A DNA stretch of 64,000 nucleotides, from NCBI GenBank assembly GCA_945879075.1, contig CAMCUY010000002.1:1-64000 (forward strand), in the 5' to 3' direction. This DNA is from Akkermansia muciniphila (GTDB lineage: Bacteria; Verrucomicrobiota; Verrucomicrobiia; Verrucomicrobiales; Akkermansiaceae). Positions within the stretch are counted from its first letter, which is position 1; the number at the start of each line of letters is the position of its first letter. Shown in pieces: positions 52,991-63,144 of this stretch. The notes under the pieces are model-generated. The model searched no databases, was not told the origin of the DNA, and saw nothing but the letters and a program-made list of their open reading frames with translations. Position numbers and translations under genes: made by a program.

Positions 52991-54064
52991 TCAGTCGCGG
53001 GATTTCACACAACGAAAGCCGGTGTGATGGGTGGCTGTGTTGATCTCGCCCTTGCCGCGGGTGCCGATCATGTAGCGCGTGCAATATTGATCGGTGCAAA
53101 GAAAAGAGCCACCGCGCTGGCTACGTTTCTTGGTTCCCGGTTCGGCGGGATCCCACGAGGAGGGTGGACCCTTGGGATCAGCTACAGGTTTTCCGCCAGA
53201 GGACTTTGCCATGAGCGGATAGGCATCCGCGCGATACCAATCGGCCACCCACTCCCAGACGTTGCCCGCCATGTCGTGAAGGCCGTAGGCGTTGGCGGGA
53301 AACGAGGCGACGGGAGCGGTTCCGGCGAATCCATCGGTAGCCTCATTCTTGTTGGGAAAACGGCCCTGCCAGGTGTTTGCCATGATTTTTCCGGCCGGTT
53401 GGAACTCGTCGCCCCAAGCGTAAGTTTTACCGCTGAGACCGCCGCGAGCGGCGAATTCCCACTCCGCCTCGGTGGGCAGCCGCTTGCCGGCCCACTTCGC
53501 GTAGGCCACTGCGTCCGGCCATGTAATGTGAACGACCGGGTGGCTTTCGCGGCCTTTGATCGAGGAGCCCGGGCCGTCGGGGCGGCGCCAGTTTGCGTCT
53601 TTGACGTAGGACCACCATTGCAAGTGGTTGTCGGTACGCACCTCGCGGGAAGGCGGGCGGAATACCACGGCTCCCGCCACCAGCGCCTCGGGCGGCGCGT
53701 CAGGAAACTCCTCGCGGGTCGGCGTGATTTCAGCGATGGTCCGGTGCCCGGTCGCTTCAACGAATTTTGAAAACTCGGCATTGGTCACTTCGGTGCGGTC
53801 CATCCAAAACCCCTCCACCTTGGCGCGCAGCACCGGCCGGGCGTCCACGACCGTAGCGGGTGAACAAATGCCGGACGAGGCGGCGGGCGCCCCCATCGAA
53901 AACTCGCCGCCGGGAATCCACACCATGCCAGCCGGTGCCTTGCCAGACGCTGTGGTGTCCGCTTCCACAGTGGGTTGGAAATCCGATGCGCGGGCGGACA
54001 TGGTAAAGAGCAATGCAATCCACAATACCAGTGGCCGGCTGGAATGAAATAATGATGAAGTCAT
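52991..54064 (-). CDS. Formylglycine-generating enzyme (SUMF1) family protein
   Basis: MVWIPGGEFSMG, EVTNAEFSKFVEATG, RLPTEAEWEFAARGG, NVWEWVADWY, RGGSFLCTDQYCTRYMIGTRG (paired Cys). Confidence 0.92.
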   Translation of the reverse strand: MTSSLFHSSRPLVLWIALLFTMSARASDFQPTVEADTTASGKAPAGMVWIPGGEFSMGAPAASSGICSPATVVDARPVLRAKVEGFWMDRTEVTNAEFSKFVEATGHRTIAEITPTREEFPDAPPEALVAGAVVFRPPSREVRTDNHLQWWSYVKDANWRRPDGPGSSIKGRESHPVVHITWPDAVAYAKWAGKRLPTEAEWEFAARGGLSGKTYAWGDEFQPAGKIMANTWQGRFPNKNEATDGFAGTAPVASFPANAYGLHDMAGNVWEWVADWYRADAYPLMAKSSGGKPVADPKGPPSSWDPAEPGTKKRSQRGGSFLCTDQYCTRYMIGTRGKGEINTATHHTGFRCVKSRD

Positions 54065-54200
54065 GCGTGAATATATCGGGATAAGCGGTTGAGCAAAGTC
54101 GTTTCAGCGATTGCTTTCCGCAACACATTCGCCGTGTTGCCGCAGTGGCTTTTTCCTGAATCCACTGGGATCGCGGATCATCACTGCTCACGGAACGAAT

Positions 54201-55451
54201 TCAGACACCCGCCTTGATCGACTTTTGTATCTTTTCCCAGAAGCCGAAGAAACCGGCGGTGGCGAGCGGACGGAGAGCGAGATCTTCGGGACGATCCAAG
54301 AGCAGGAGATCGATACCGGATTTTGTCAGCGTGGTTTGCAGCTCCTCGATTTGGTCGTCTAGCGGCCCGATTTCGGGACGCATGGCGGCGATTTGTTGGA
54401 GCTGGTGGTCGGACGCCCAGCGAAGAAGTGCCCCGGTGATGGGCGAATCGACGTGAAGCCGGGCTTCGATTCCGAAGGCCGAACCTGCGCGCCCGGCCGC
54501 ATCGGTGAGCGCGGCGCGAAGCCAACTGGTTTTAGGTTCCGGGTAGCGGAAACGAGTCCAAGTGGCCGTGTCGCCGGTGGCAAGGATGGCGCTGGGTCTC
54601 AACGCTGCAAGCGGGCTTTGTTCGATGAAAAGATCTTCTTCGTGAATCCAGATCCCGAGCCGGCACTCCTTTGGAGAAGGCGAGGACGGAAGTGAGGGGC
54701 GGGTGATGACGGAAACTTGCTCGGGGGGAAGGATCAGCGGGTAAGGATTTTCTAACAAATAAAGTCCCGCGTGGTGTATTTCCAGAATCTCGGGAGGTAG
54801 ATATTTTTCTAAATTGCGACGGCGCGGCAGGTAGGTTTTTCCCGGAGTCTGAAGCCCGGCAACCCACCGCCATGAGAGCGTGTTGGAGGCCGGGTCTCCA
54901 TCGAGTAGATGGCGGAGGAAGAAGTCGGCCCCGAGTTGCCAGGGAAGCCGTTCAATGTGAATCCACCATCCAGCGAACCACATGCGGGCGTGGTTGTGGA
55001 GATAGCCGGTTTCCATCAGTTCGCGGGCGAAGTGGTTCATGATGGCGACCGGGCCTTCACCGGCTTCGCAGAGAGCGGCGCGTGCCCGGACGCCTTCGGA
55101 TTGCGGGTTTTTTTGCAACGCCGCGAGTTGATCGAGGTAGGCCGTCCACAGCTGGGGCCGGAGCGAGAGCCAGTTTTTCCAATAGCGCCGCCAATAGACT
55201 TCTTGGGTGAATTTTTCGACGGTCGATGCGGCGTATCGCCGGAGGGGCGCTGCGGCACATTCGGATTCGAGAATCAATCGGTGCCGGATCGCCGGGGAGA
55301 GTCTCGAAACATGGGGGTGGCCGGGAACAACCTGATTCCGTTTGCCTGCATAGCGTCCGGCGAGGGGAATGAAGGCATTAAGCTGCTCAAGCGCATCCTT
55401 GCGGGTGAATGAAAACCCAGGTGTAGGCCGGGGGAAGAGTTCGTTTTTCAT
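54201..55451 (-). CDS. Photolyase/cryptochrome-like protein with N-terminal FAD-binding domain and C-terminal photolyase-like segment
   Basis: RRYAASTVEKFTQEVYWRRYWKNW, GYLHNHARMWFAGWWIHIERLPWQLGADFFLRHLLDGDPASNTLSWRWVAG (FAD_binding_7), followed by LGIWIHEEDL...ATAGFFGFWEKIQKSI. Confidence 0.85.
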   Translation of the reverse strand: MKNELFPRPTPGFSFTRKDALEQLNAFIPLAGRYAGKRNQVVPGHPHVSRLSPAIRHRLILESECAAAPLRRYAASTVEKFTQEVYWRRYWKNWLSLRPQLWTAYLDQLAALQKNPQSEGVRARAALCEAGEGPVAIMNHFARELMETGYLHNHARMWFAGWWIHIERLPWQLGADFFLRHLLDGDPASNTLSWRWVAGLQTPGKTYLPRRRNLEKYLPPEILEIHHAGLYLLENPYPLILPPEQVSVITRPSLPSSPSPKECRLGIWIHEEDLFIEQSPLAALRPSAILATGDTATWTRFRYPEPKTSWLRAALTDAAGRAGSAFGIEARLHVDSPITGALLRWASDHQLQQIAAMRPEIGPLDDQIEELQTTLTKSGIDLLLLDRPEDLALRPLATAGFFGFWEKIQKSIKAGV

Positions 55452-55452
55452 G

Positions 55453-56421
55453 TTAGATTGTGATGGATAACTCGCGGCATGCCTTCAAGCCCGCGATCCA
55501 GCGGTGATCGATGCCATTCGCCGCGGCAAGGAGCGAGCCAACGACAGCACCCCGGTGGCAGTTGTCTCCACCGACCATGGCGTTGGCAATGATGCCGGTA
55601 TCGAAGCAGTCATGATACTTCCAAGTGAGATAGAGGGCGGCCGGAAATGCCTGATCGATGTAGCAAGCGGGGCTCAAGATGCTGCCAATGATTTCATTGT
55701 CCGGACGGGTCGCCCACCGTTCGGCTTTCCGGCTAGAGAACCAATCGCCTGCCTCGCGGATGATCGCATCGCGTATCGATGTGCCCGAGTTGATGGATTT
55801 CAGCAATCGGGCGAGACAATCGGCGGCTCGTTGGACGTTGCTGTGGCGGTGGGTGAGTGCAAGATGCTCGCGGGTGGCGCCGCGCCAATCGGCATCCTCC
55901 GGCAGTGCTGCGAGCAGTGCGGGGATTTGGGCGAGTCCGCCGATGTGTTCATCGGAGATTCCGCACTGGGTGACCGCCTTACCTTGAGCGTAGCGGGTGA
56001 AGAAACCGCGGTGGTATTCCTCAACATAGGTGTCGCGATGCCAGCCAGGCGTCAACATGCACTCGATGTAGCGGCGGGCCCAGCGCTCGGGATCGTAGCC
56101 GCCGTGGGAACGGACTTGCTCGTAAAGTTCGGTCGCGAGTCGGAAGTTCACCGTATTTTCGCCGGCCTCCAGGAACTGATGATAGTGGATGCCGCGCTGG
56201 CCCCAGAAGGCGGCCTGGTCCCGGAGGATATCGCCCCGTTCGTTGAGCGCGTGGTATTCCGAACGCCAGAGGATGCTGCCGGGGTGCGGGTTTCGCGGAG
56301 CCTGATAGGAATCGAGCACCCCGTAATCGTGCCTGAGGGCTTCCCGGTCATAATACCAATGGCCGGGCATCGTAAGGGCATCGGCGACGAGGGTACCGAG
56401 ATAGGCGTGGTGGAGGGTCAT
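55453..56421 (-). CDS. ADP-ribosylglycohydrolase family protein
   Basis: AYLGTLVADALTMPGHW, LTHRHSNVQRAADCLARLL, ANAMVGGDNCHRGAVVGSLLAAANG. Confidence 0.87.
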   Translation of the reverse strand: MTLHHAYLGTLVADALTMPGHWYYDREALRHDYGVLDSYQAPRNPHPGSILWRSEYHALNERGDILRDQAAFWGQRGIHYHQFLEAGENTVNFRLATELYEQVRSHGGYDPERWARRYIECMLTPGWHRDTYVEEYHRGFFTRYAQGKAVTQCGISDEHIGGLAQIPALLAALPEDADWRGATREHLALTHRHSNVQRAADCLARLLKSINSGTSIRDAIIREAGDWFSSRKAERWATRPDNEIIGSILSPACYIDQAFPAALYLTWKYHDCFDTGIIANAMVGGDNCHRGAVVGSLLAAANGIDHRWIAGLKACRELSITI

Positions 56422-56514
56422 GGCGTGTAAGGATAACGCGGACTTCCAATCGCGCCACCCGTGAGTCGGATGATCCGGGCTTGCGGATCCGATGAACTGC
56501 CAAATGGTCCCGGC

Positions 56515-57435
56515 GTGAAGGAAATTGCAACCATCGGAGCCGGCGTGGCGGGATTGACAGCTGCGTGGTCGCTGGCGAGGCATGGATTTGCACCGGTGGT
56601 TCTTGAGAAAAGTTCGAGCCTCTCGGGGCGGGCGGCATCGCGCGGCAGGGGAGGCGTAAGGTTCGATGACGGGGCGAATTCCTTTCGATTGGACAACCCG
56701 GCGAACGAGACGCTGGTGCGTCATGCTTTGCCGACTGACGACTTGGTGGAAATCTCCGGAGATGTATGGACCTTTGACGTTTCTGGCAAGCTGACGCCAG
56801 GGAATCCGAAGCACAACGCAGAGGCGAAATATACCTATCGAAACGGTATCAGCCAGTTGGGCAGGCTGTTGGCCGAGAGTTCGGGAGTGGAGGTGTGCCG
56901 GCAGACGCGCGTCATCTGACTCGATCAGCGCGGCAGGCGCTGGAGACTGGTGGATGGGGCGGGGAATGATGCGGGCGAGTACGATCGGGTCATTCTAACA
57001 TAAACTGCGCCCCAGTGCATGAAAATCATCGGGTCCAGCACGATGGCAGTATCCCCTTAAGGCGGATCTCACCCGCGCCCTGGCTGAATCCAGCTAACAT
57101 CCTCAGTTATCGTTCGTCCTTGGCTACGAGCAAGCCCTAGCCCGATCACAGCCGTTACATGCGCTGTTGAGCACGGATTACCGGAATGCGGTGGCATGGC
57201 TGGGTTTCGAGGAATACAAGCCGGGGCATCTTCGGACGGTCAGGGAGTCCTTGTGGTCCAGATGTTGCCCGTCTGGACGGGTCAGCGGTTCGATGTTGAT
57301 CGGGAGGAACTTCTTGAGTCGGTCAGCCGTGAGGCGGGGATGCCGTCTGCATCCGACGCGTCCACCCGTTTCAAGACCATGGCCGAAGCCAGTCGCGTGA
57401 TGGTGGAGGATATCCAGGCTCGTGAAGAAGGGTGA
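56515..57435 (+). pseudogene. Renalase-like NAD(P)/FAD-dependent oxidoreductase, decayed
   Basis: IATIGAGVAGLTAAWSLARHGFAPVVLEKSSSLSGRAASRG (GxGxxG), internal TGA and TAA, then LSFVLGYEQALARSQPLHALLSTDYRNAVAWLGFEEYKPGHL in one frame and GQGVLVVQMLPVWTGQRFDVDREEL in another. Confidence 0.85.
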
Positions 57436-57449
57436 GTAGGGCCAGCGGC

Positions 57450-58853
57450 TTAGGCGTGGTGCAGCAAAATCGAGTTCGCAGCAAAGTGATCGGATAGAAT
57501 GTCAGAAACGATGACCAGCGGCGTGCCCGGCCGGACGAGGTCTTCCTTCCGCAGCAGCTCGCTAACGCGCTGGATGGTTTCCTCGATGTTGGAGGCGAAG
57601 GGCAGCTTAATGCCGCGGATGCCGCGGGTCAGGGAGAGCTTGCGGCAGACGTGCTCGGTGGGGGTGAATGCATAGAAGCCGGAGGTCCGCGGCCGCAGCA
57701 TGGCCACGTGGTTGGCTAGAACGCCGCGGCGGGTGAGCACGACGAGCCGCGCGTCCGGCAGCGAGTCCGCCAGAGTGACGGCGGCGCGGGCGGTCTTCTG
57801 CCGCTCGTCGCGGAGCAGCACGTTCTGGCCGAAGCCGTGGCCGCCGGAGCGCTCGATACGCGAGGAAATGCGGACGAGCGCTTCCACGCAGCGCTCCGGA
57901 TAGCGACCCACCGAGGTTTCGCCGGAAAGCATCAAACAGTCAGCTTCCTCGTAAGCAGCGTTCATCACGTCGGTGACTTCCGCGCGGGTCGGGGTGGGGT
58001 TGGTGATCATCGATTCTAACAACTGGGTGGCGACGATGACGCGGGTGCCGAGCTCGTGGCAGCGCTTGACGATGCGGCGCTGGAGGATAGGCAGTTCCTC
58101 GAACTCGACCTCCGTGCCCAGATCGCCGCGGGCGACCATGATGACGTCGGCCTCGTGGATGATGGCGTCGATATTGCGGATGGCTTCTTGGTCCTCAACC
58201 TTAGCGACGATCTGCGCCTCGCCTTCAAGCGCCTGCATCGCCTCGCGCAGTTCACGGACATGGGCGGAGTCGCGGACGAACGAGCCGGCGATGTAGTCGG
58301 CGCCGCACTCGACGGCGAGCGAAAGGTCTCTGTGGTCCTTTTCAGTGAGCGCGGGGAGGTTGAGGCGGACGCCAGGAAGATTGATGTGGCGGCGGGAGCC
58401 CATCGAGCCCGGCGTCTTTACCGAGCAGAGAATGCGGTCGGTTTCCACCACGTCGATGCGCATCAGCATGGCGCCGTTGTCGACGACGAGCGTGTTGCCC
58501 ACGGTGACGTCGCCCATGAGGCCGTCGTAGTTGACAGTGGTGGATAGCGGGACCGACTTGTCCGCGCCGACTTTGCGGAACTCGACGATGTCGCCTTCCA
58601 GCAGGTCGTAGGGTTTGTCGAGGTCGCCGGTGCGGATGGATGGGCCGGTGAGGTCGAAGAGGACGGCGATGTGGGCGTCCCGCGCTTCGGATTGGCGGCG
58701 GACTCGCTTGGTCATTTCCGCGGCCCACTCGTGCTTGGCGTGGCTCATGTTGAGCCGGAAAACGTTGGTGCCCGCGTCGATGAGCTTGCCGATCATTTCT
58801 TCGGCTTCGGTGGCAGGGCCCAGGGTGATGATGATCTTGGTTTTGCGTGACAT
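57450..58853 (-). CDS. pyk: Pyruvate kinase
   Basis: KIIITLGPATEAEEMIGKLIDAGTNVFRLNMSHA, IMVARGDLGTEVEFEELP, ESMITNPTPTRAEVTDVMNA. Confidence 0.95.
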   Translation of the reverse strand: MSRKTKIIITLGPATEAEEMIGKLIDAGTNVFRLNMSHAKHEWAAEMTKRVRRQSEARDAHIAVLFDLTGPSIRTGDLDKPYDLLEGDIVEFRKVGADKSVPLSTTVNYDGLMGDVTVGNTLVVDNGAMLMRIDVVETDRILCSVKTPGSMGSRRHINLPGVRLNLPALTEKDHRDLSLAVECGADYIAGSFVRDSAHVRELREAMQALEGEAQIVAKVEDQEAIRNIDAIIHEADVIMVARGDLGTEVEFEELPILQRRIVKRCHELGTRVIVATQLLESMITNPTPTRAEVTDVMNAAYEEADCLMLSGETSVGRYPERCVEALVRISSRIERSGGHGFGQNVLLRDERQKTARAAVTLADSLPDARLVVLTRRGVLANHVAMLRPRTSGFYAFTPTEHVCRKLSLTRGIRGIKLPFASNIEETIQRVSELLRKEDLVRPGTPLVIVSDILSDHFAANSILLHHA

Positions 58854-58989
58854 GGATTCGAGGATCTGAGCTACGGGCGGGACCGGATCGTCCGCCCCGG
58901 GGCAGGAAACATGCCCGGCGCATCCAGAGCAAGCCGGGAAGCGGAAATGATGCCTATTGCCGCCTATTACCCTCGAAATCCTCGGTTTT

Positions 58990-61002
58990 TCAAGCATCGT
59001 CGAGCAAGCCCTTGAGCCCGCCGAAGAAATTGTCGAGCTCGTCGGAGCTCGGAGCCGCGCCGAGGATATCGTCGTAGGTGGTGTGGGTGAGGTGCTTGTC
59101 GTCGAGCTCGCCAATGAAGCTGCTAGGTTGGCAGCCGGTTTCCTGGCCCCACTTGATGCGGGTGGAGCAGTAAGTCATGGTCAGCTGGTCCTGAGCGCGG
59201 GTGATGCCGACGTATAACAACCGCCGTTCCTCGTCCTTGGTGCCCTCCGCGATGCTGCGGGTGTGCGGCAGGAATCCTTCTTCGAGGCCGACGAGGAAGA
59301 CGATGGGGAATTCGAGGCCTTTCGATGCGTGGAGGGTGATGAGAGTGACGCCTTGTTTTTTCTCAAGATCCTCGTCGTCCTTGTCGGAAGCAAGGGCGCT
59401 GTGGTCGAGAAAGGACTGTAGCGTCTTCTTGGGCCCTTTCGCCAGGTGCTGGCGGAGGCTGTCCACGACGCTGAAAATGCCTTCGCCGCGTTGCTGACGC
59501 TCGCTGTCGGTCTTGCACGCGCGCTCGATCCACGGAAGGTATTCGATTTGCTTGATCAGCGCGTCCAGCACGTCGGCGGGGTTTTCCCTGGCGATTTCGA
59601 TGCGGTTCTTGGCGCCGGCGATGGTGGCGACAAACTCCTGCACGGCGTTGGCGGCCTTGCCTCCTAACTGGTCGGTGAAATTCGGATCGCACAGCGCCTG
59701 CCAGACGGACTCATGGTGCTCGCGGCTCCAGTCAGTGGCGAGCACGGCGGTGGACTGGCCGATGCCGCGGTTCGGCGCGTTGAGCACGCGCAGCAGGGCG
59801 ACGTCCGCATCCGGCGCGGCGAGGAGCTGGGCGTAGGCGAGCACGTCGCGAACTTCCCGGCGGTCGTAGAAACTCTGCGCGCCGACCATCCGGTAGGGCA
59901 TCTTGCGCTCGCGGAAGGCGAGCTCGAGCTTGCGGCTCTGGCCGTTGGTGCGGAACAGGATGGCGAAATCCTCCCACTCGCGGCCGACCGCGCCTTTTTC
60001 CGCCATGATTTCCTCGGCGATGAACTCCGCCTCCTCGTCGTCGCCGGGCATCGCGACGATGCGCACCGGGTCGCCGTCCTTGCGGGTGGAGCGGAGGATC
60101 TTCTCGCGGCGGCCGATGTTGTGTTTGATCAGGCTGTTCGCGGTGTGGAGGACGGCGTGGGTGGAGCGGTAGTTTTCCTCCAGCCGAATGACTTTCGGGT
60201 TGGGGAAAAATTTCTCGAACTGGAGGATGTTTGCCACCTCCGCGCCGCGCCAGCCGTAGATCGACTGGTCATCGTCGCCGACGACGCAGACATGATAGTT
60301 CGGCGGGCCGACGAGCTGCTGGAGCAGACGCATCTGGAGCGCATTGGTGTCCTGGAACTCGTCCACGGTGACGCGGGTATAGCGCTGCCGGAAGACTTCG
60401 CGGACGTCTTCGTGCTCCCGGAGGATTTGTTCGCCCATCAGCAGCAGGTCGTCGAAATCCACGGCGTTCTGGGCGCGCAGTTCGTTCTGATAGGCCACGC
60501 CGAGCATGGCGAAGTATTCGTCCTCCAGATCCTGGGGATCGATGCCTTTGTTTTTCCCCTTGGAAATCGCAGTAAGCACCTCGTCCGGCTTCACCTTCTC
60601 CGAGCTGCCGCCCTTGCGGACGAGCAGTTGCTTCATCAGTCCGACTTGGTCCGAGTGCGAGCAGATCGAGAAGTTTTTCTTGTAGCCGAGCTTGTCGATG
60701 CCGCCGCGCAGGATGCGGACGCAGAGCGAGTGGAAAGTGCAGACGGTCATCGCCTCGGCGGACTTTTTTGAAACCATGCCGCCGATCCGCTCGCGCATTT
60801 CGCTGGCTGCCTTGTTGGTGAAGGTGACGGCGAGGATTTCCGAGGCGGCGATCCGCTTTTCCAGCATGTGCGCGATTCGGCAGGTGACCGTGCGGGTTTT
60901 ACCGGTGCCTGCGCCGGCGAGCAACATCACCGGGCCGTCGAGAGCGCCCACGGCTTCGCGCTGGGCTTGATTCAGGGAGTCGAAAGAGAACGAGGAGGCC
61001 AT
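58990..61002 (-). CDS. UvrD/Rep/PcrA-type ATP-dependent DNA helicase
   Basis: LNQAQREAV, LAGAGTGKTRTVTCRI, VDEFQDTNALQ, GDDDQSIYGWRGAE, LITLHASKGLEFPIVFLVGLEEGFLPH. Confidence 0.95.
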   Translation of the reverse strand: MASSFSFDSLNQAQREAVGALDGPVMLLAGAGTGKTRTVTCRIAHMLEKRIAASEILAVTFTNKAASEMRERIGGMVSKKSAEAMTVCTFHSLCVRILRGGIDKLGYKKNFSICSHSDQVGLMKQLLVRKGGSSEKVKPDEVLTAISKGKNKGIDPQDLEDEYFAMLGVAYQNELRAQNAVDFDDLLLMGEQILREHEDVREVFRQRYTRVTVDEFQDTNALQMRLLQQLVGPPNYHVCVVGDDDQSIYGWRGAEVANILQFEKFFPNPKVIRLEENYRSTHAVLHTANSLIKHNIGRREKILRSTRKDGDPVRIVAMPGDDEEAEFIAEEIMAEKGAVGREWEDFAILFRTNGQSRKLELAFRERKMPYRMVGAQSFYDRREVRDVLAYAQLLAAPDADVALLRVLNAPNRGIGQSTAVLATDWSREHHESVWQALCDPNFTDQLGGKAANAVQEFVATIAGAKNRIEIARENPADVLDALIKQIEYLPWIERACKTDSERQQRGEGIFSVVDSLRQHLAKGPKKTLQSFLDHSALASDKDDEDLEKKQGVTLITLHASKGLEFPIVFLVGLEEGFLPHTRSIAEGTKDEERRLLYVGITRAQDQLTMTYCSTRIKWGQETGCQPSSFIGELDDKHLTHTTYDDILGAAPSSDELDNFFGGLKGLLDDA

Positions 61003-61084
61003 CGGCGGGCGGAGTCAAGCGGGGTCGGGGCGGGGTGGCGAGCGCGGAAAAACTCAATTGTCGCAAATTCGGCGCGGCGGTGCC

Positions 61085-62110
61085 TCAGCGCCACAGCTCG
61101 CACGCGTGCGCCGCGAATCCCGCGCCGAACGCGGTGAGCCACAGCCGTTGGTCGTCGGCCCGGTTCTCTGCCAGCCGCTGCTCGAGGGCGAACAGCACCG
61201 AGGGGCTGCTCATGTTGCCGTGATCGCGCAGCACCTCGCGGGTTTCTGTTAAATGAAACGGCAGCACGCTTTCCAGAGCCTCCACCACGTCGCGCCCGCC
61301 GGAGTGGGCGAGCACTTGGTCCGGCTCACCCGTCCGCTGGGCAAATAGCCCGGCGACTGCTTCGGCGGCCAATCCTGGCACCGCGCGGTGGAGTTGGTTT
61401 TTCAACTTTCCCGCTGAGTTCACAAAGCGGATTTTCTCCCGTTCCTGCGGGCGATGAGTGGTGGTGAAATGGCCCGCTTGCCAATCGCCAGCAGCGCCGT
61501 CGGCCGTCCAGATTACCGCCGCCGCGCCGTCGCCAAACAGGCAGAGGCTGATCAGGACGCCGGGATCGTCATCGGCGAAAAACGCCGCCGAACAGATTTC
61601 CACCGCCACCGTGGCGACCACGGCCTGCGGGTTTACTGCTAGAAATCCCTGTGCGGCCCGCAGCATCGGGATGGCGGCGCCGCAGCCCAGACCGACGAGG
61701 TCGGCCAGATAGACATCATGCCGCATTCCCGTCAGCTCGGCCACGTGGCTGCTCACGCCGGGACAAAGGTAGCCGGTGCAGGTGCAGACGAAAAGCGCGT
61801 CCACATCCGCAGCCACCCGACCGGATTTCCGCAAGGCGTCCAGCAGCGCGGCGCTCGCCAGCGGCGGGGCTTCAAGCTCGAAACTGTGATTGAGCTTCTC
61901 CGCGCAGTGGCCGAACGATTCCTCGATGGAATCCAGCGCGAGATTCCGCCGTTCGATTCCCGAGGCTTCGTTCGTCAGGATTTTCTCCATCAGTGCCATC
62001 GATCGCGGCTTGAGGGTTGCGGGGAAATCTCCTTCCTGCATGGCGTTCCAGCATGCTTGCTGGGTGAACGAGCGGGGCGGAACAGCGGTGGCGATGGAGC
62101 TGAGATACAT
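61085..62110 (-). CDS. Type III polyketide synthase (chalcone/stilbene synthase family)
   Basis: [17 protein letters not shown] (Cys), [14 protein letters not shown] (His), [16 protein letters not shown] (Asn). Confidence 0.92.
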   Translation of the reverse strand: MYLSSIATAVPPRSFTQQACWNAMQEGDFPATLKPRSMALMEKILTNEASGIERRNLALDSIEESFGHCAEKLNHSFELEAPPLASAALLDALRKSGRVAADVDALFVCTCTGYLCPGVSSHVAELTGMRHDVYLADLVGLGCGAAIPMLRAAQGFLAVNPQAVVATVAVEICSAAFFADDDPGVLISLCLFGDGAAAVIWTADGAAGDWQAGHFTTTHRPQEREKIRFVNSAGKLKNQLHRAVPGLAAEAVAGLFAQRTGEPDQVLAHSGGRDVVEALESVLPFHLTETREVLRDHGNMSSPSVLFALEQRLAENRADDQRLWLTAFGAGFAAHACELWR

Positions 62111-62127
62111 GATGGGAGCGGACAAAT

Positions 62128-63144
62128 TTAGCGAATGAGAGTGAGCATCGGTTGGAAGGGTAACAAGTGCGCTGCTGCCAGATTTTGCAGCAGCGTCCGG
62201 CCGCAGGCGTTGAGTAAAACCGGATGCAGCAGCGCCGCTGCCGCCAGCCTGCGTTTGAATTTCCGGCGCACCGCCGCCCGCACCGAGTTGGCCGCGTCCT
62301 GCCAGGATTGTCCGCCCCGCGACCATGCGACAAGTGGGCCGACCGCGCATTCCGCCGCTTGAAAAGCCATCGACATCCCGTTTCCCGTGAACGGCGGGAT
62401 CATGCTCTCCGCGTCGCCGAGCGCGAGCAGGCTGGGCAGGGGCGTTTGGCGTCCGAGCTCAAAACCCGCCACCGCGGAAAACGATCCCGCCCGCCACTCG
62501 CCGTTCCGCAATGCGGTCGCAAGTTCGCGGTTTCCGCCCGCATCCAGATAGGCCGGCAGCAAGTCAGCGCCCCTCGCCGGGAGCGAACGGTCGATCCGGA
62601 ACAACCCGCAGACATTGGTCCAGCCGTCTTCCACCGCAGCGAGTCCGGCGTAGCCGTTAGTGCCCGCGTGCATTTCCAAATCCGCGGTCATCGGCAGGTC
62701 GCGGACGTGGGCCTTGAGTCCGAGCCACTGGCCGTTGCGCGGGCGTCGTCCCGCCGTCCAGACGAAGCCATCCCGTTGCTCCGGCCGGGCTCGCGTTTCC
62801 GTCCTGACCGTGCCGCCGAGCGCTTCGAGGTGATCCTTGAGGCGTGCATCCAAGCAATAGCGGGAAATCCCTAACGCCGGGTCTTTGAAATGATCGCGAT
62901 GGATCAGGCGCCCGCTTTCATGCCAGCCTAGCGACCGGTGGCGGAGCGCGTCTTCGAACAGATTGGCGATTCCAAGCGCGGCTAGCGTCTCGCCGGTGAC
63001 GCCGGAAATGAACTCGCCGCAAACCCGGTGCCGCGGATAGATCCCCGCCTCCAGGACCACCACCGGCACCTCGTGCCGGCGCAGGGCGGCGGCCAGCGAC
63101 AATCCCGCCAAGCCCCCGCCAGCGATGGTGATTTCCTGTTTCAA
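62128..63144 (-). CDS. FAD-dependent oxidoreductase (geranylgeranyl-reductase/monooxygenase-like)
   Basis: [65 protein letters not shown] start inferred from TTGA overlap. Confidence 0.87.
   Translation of the reverse strand: MKQEITIAGGGLAGLSLAAALRRHEVPVVVLEAGIYPRHRVCGEFISGVTGETLAALGIANLFEDALRHRSLGWHESGRLIHRDHFKDPALGISRYCLDARLKDHLEALGGTVRTETRARPEQRDGFVWTAGRRPRNGQWLGLKAHVRDLPMTADLEMHAGTNGYAGLAAVEDGWTNVCGLFRIDRSLPARGADLLPAYLDAGGNRELATALRNGEWRAGSFSAVAGFELGRQTPLPSLLALGDAESMIPPFTGNGMSMAFQAAECAVGPLVAWSRGGQSWQDAANSVRAAVRRKFKRRLAAAALLHPVLLNACGRTLLQNLAAAHLLPFQPMLTLIR

Noticed and set aside
55453-56814. N-terminal extension of the ADP-ribosylglycohydrolase ORF beyond 56421
   Set aside because: Family similarity begins at MTLHHAYLGTLVADAL; the extension overlaps the divergent renalase-like pseudogene antisense.
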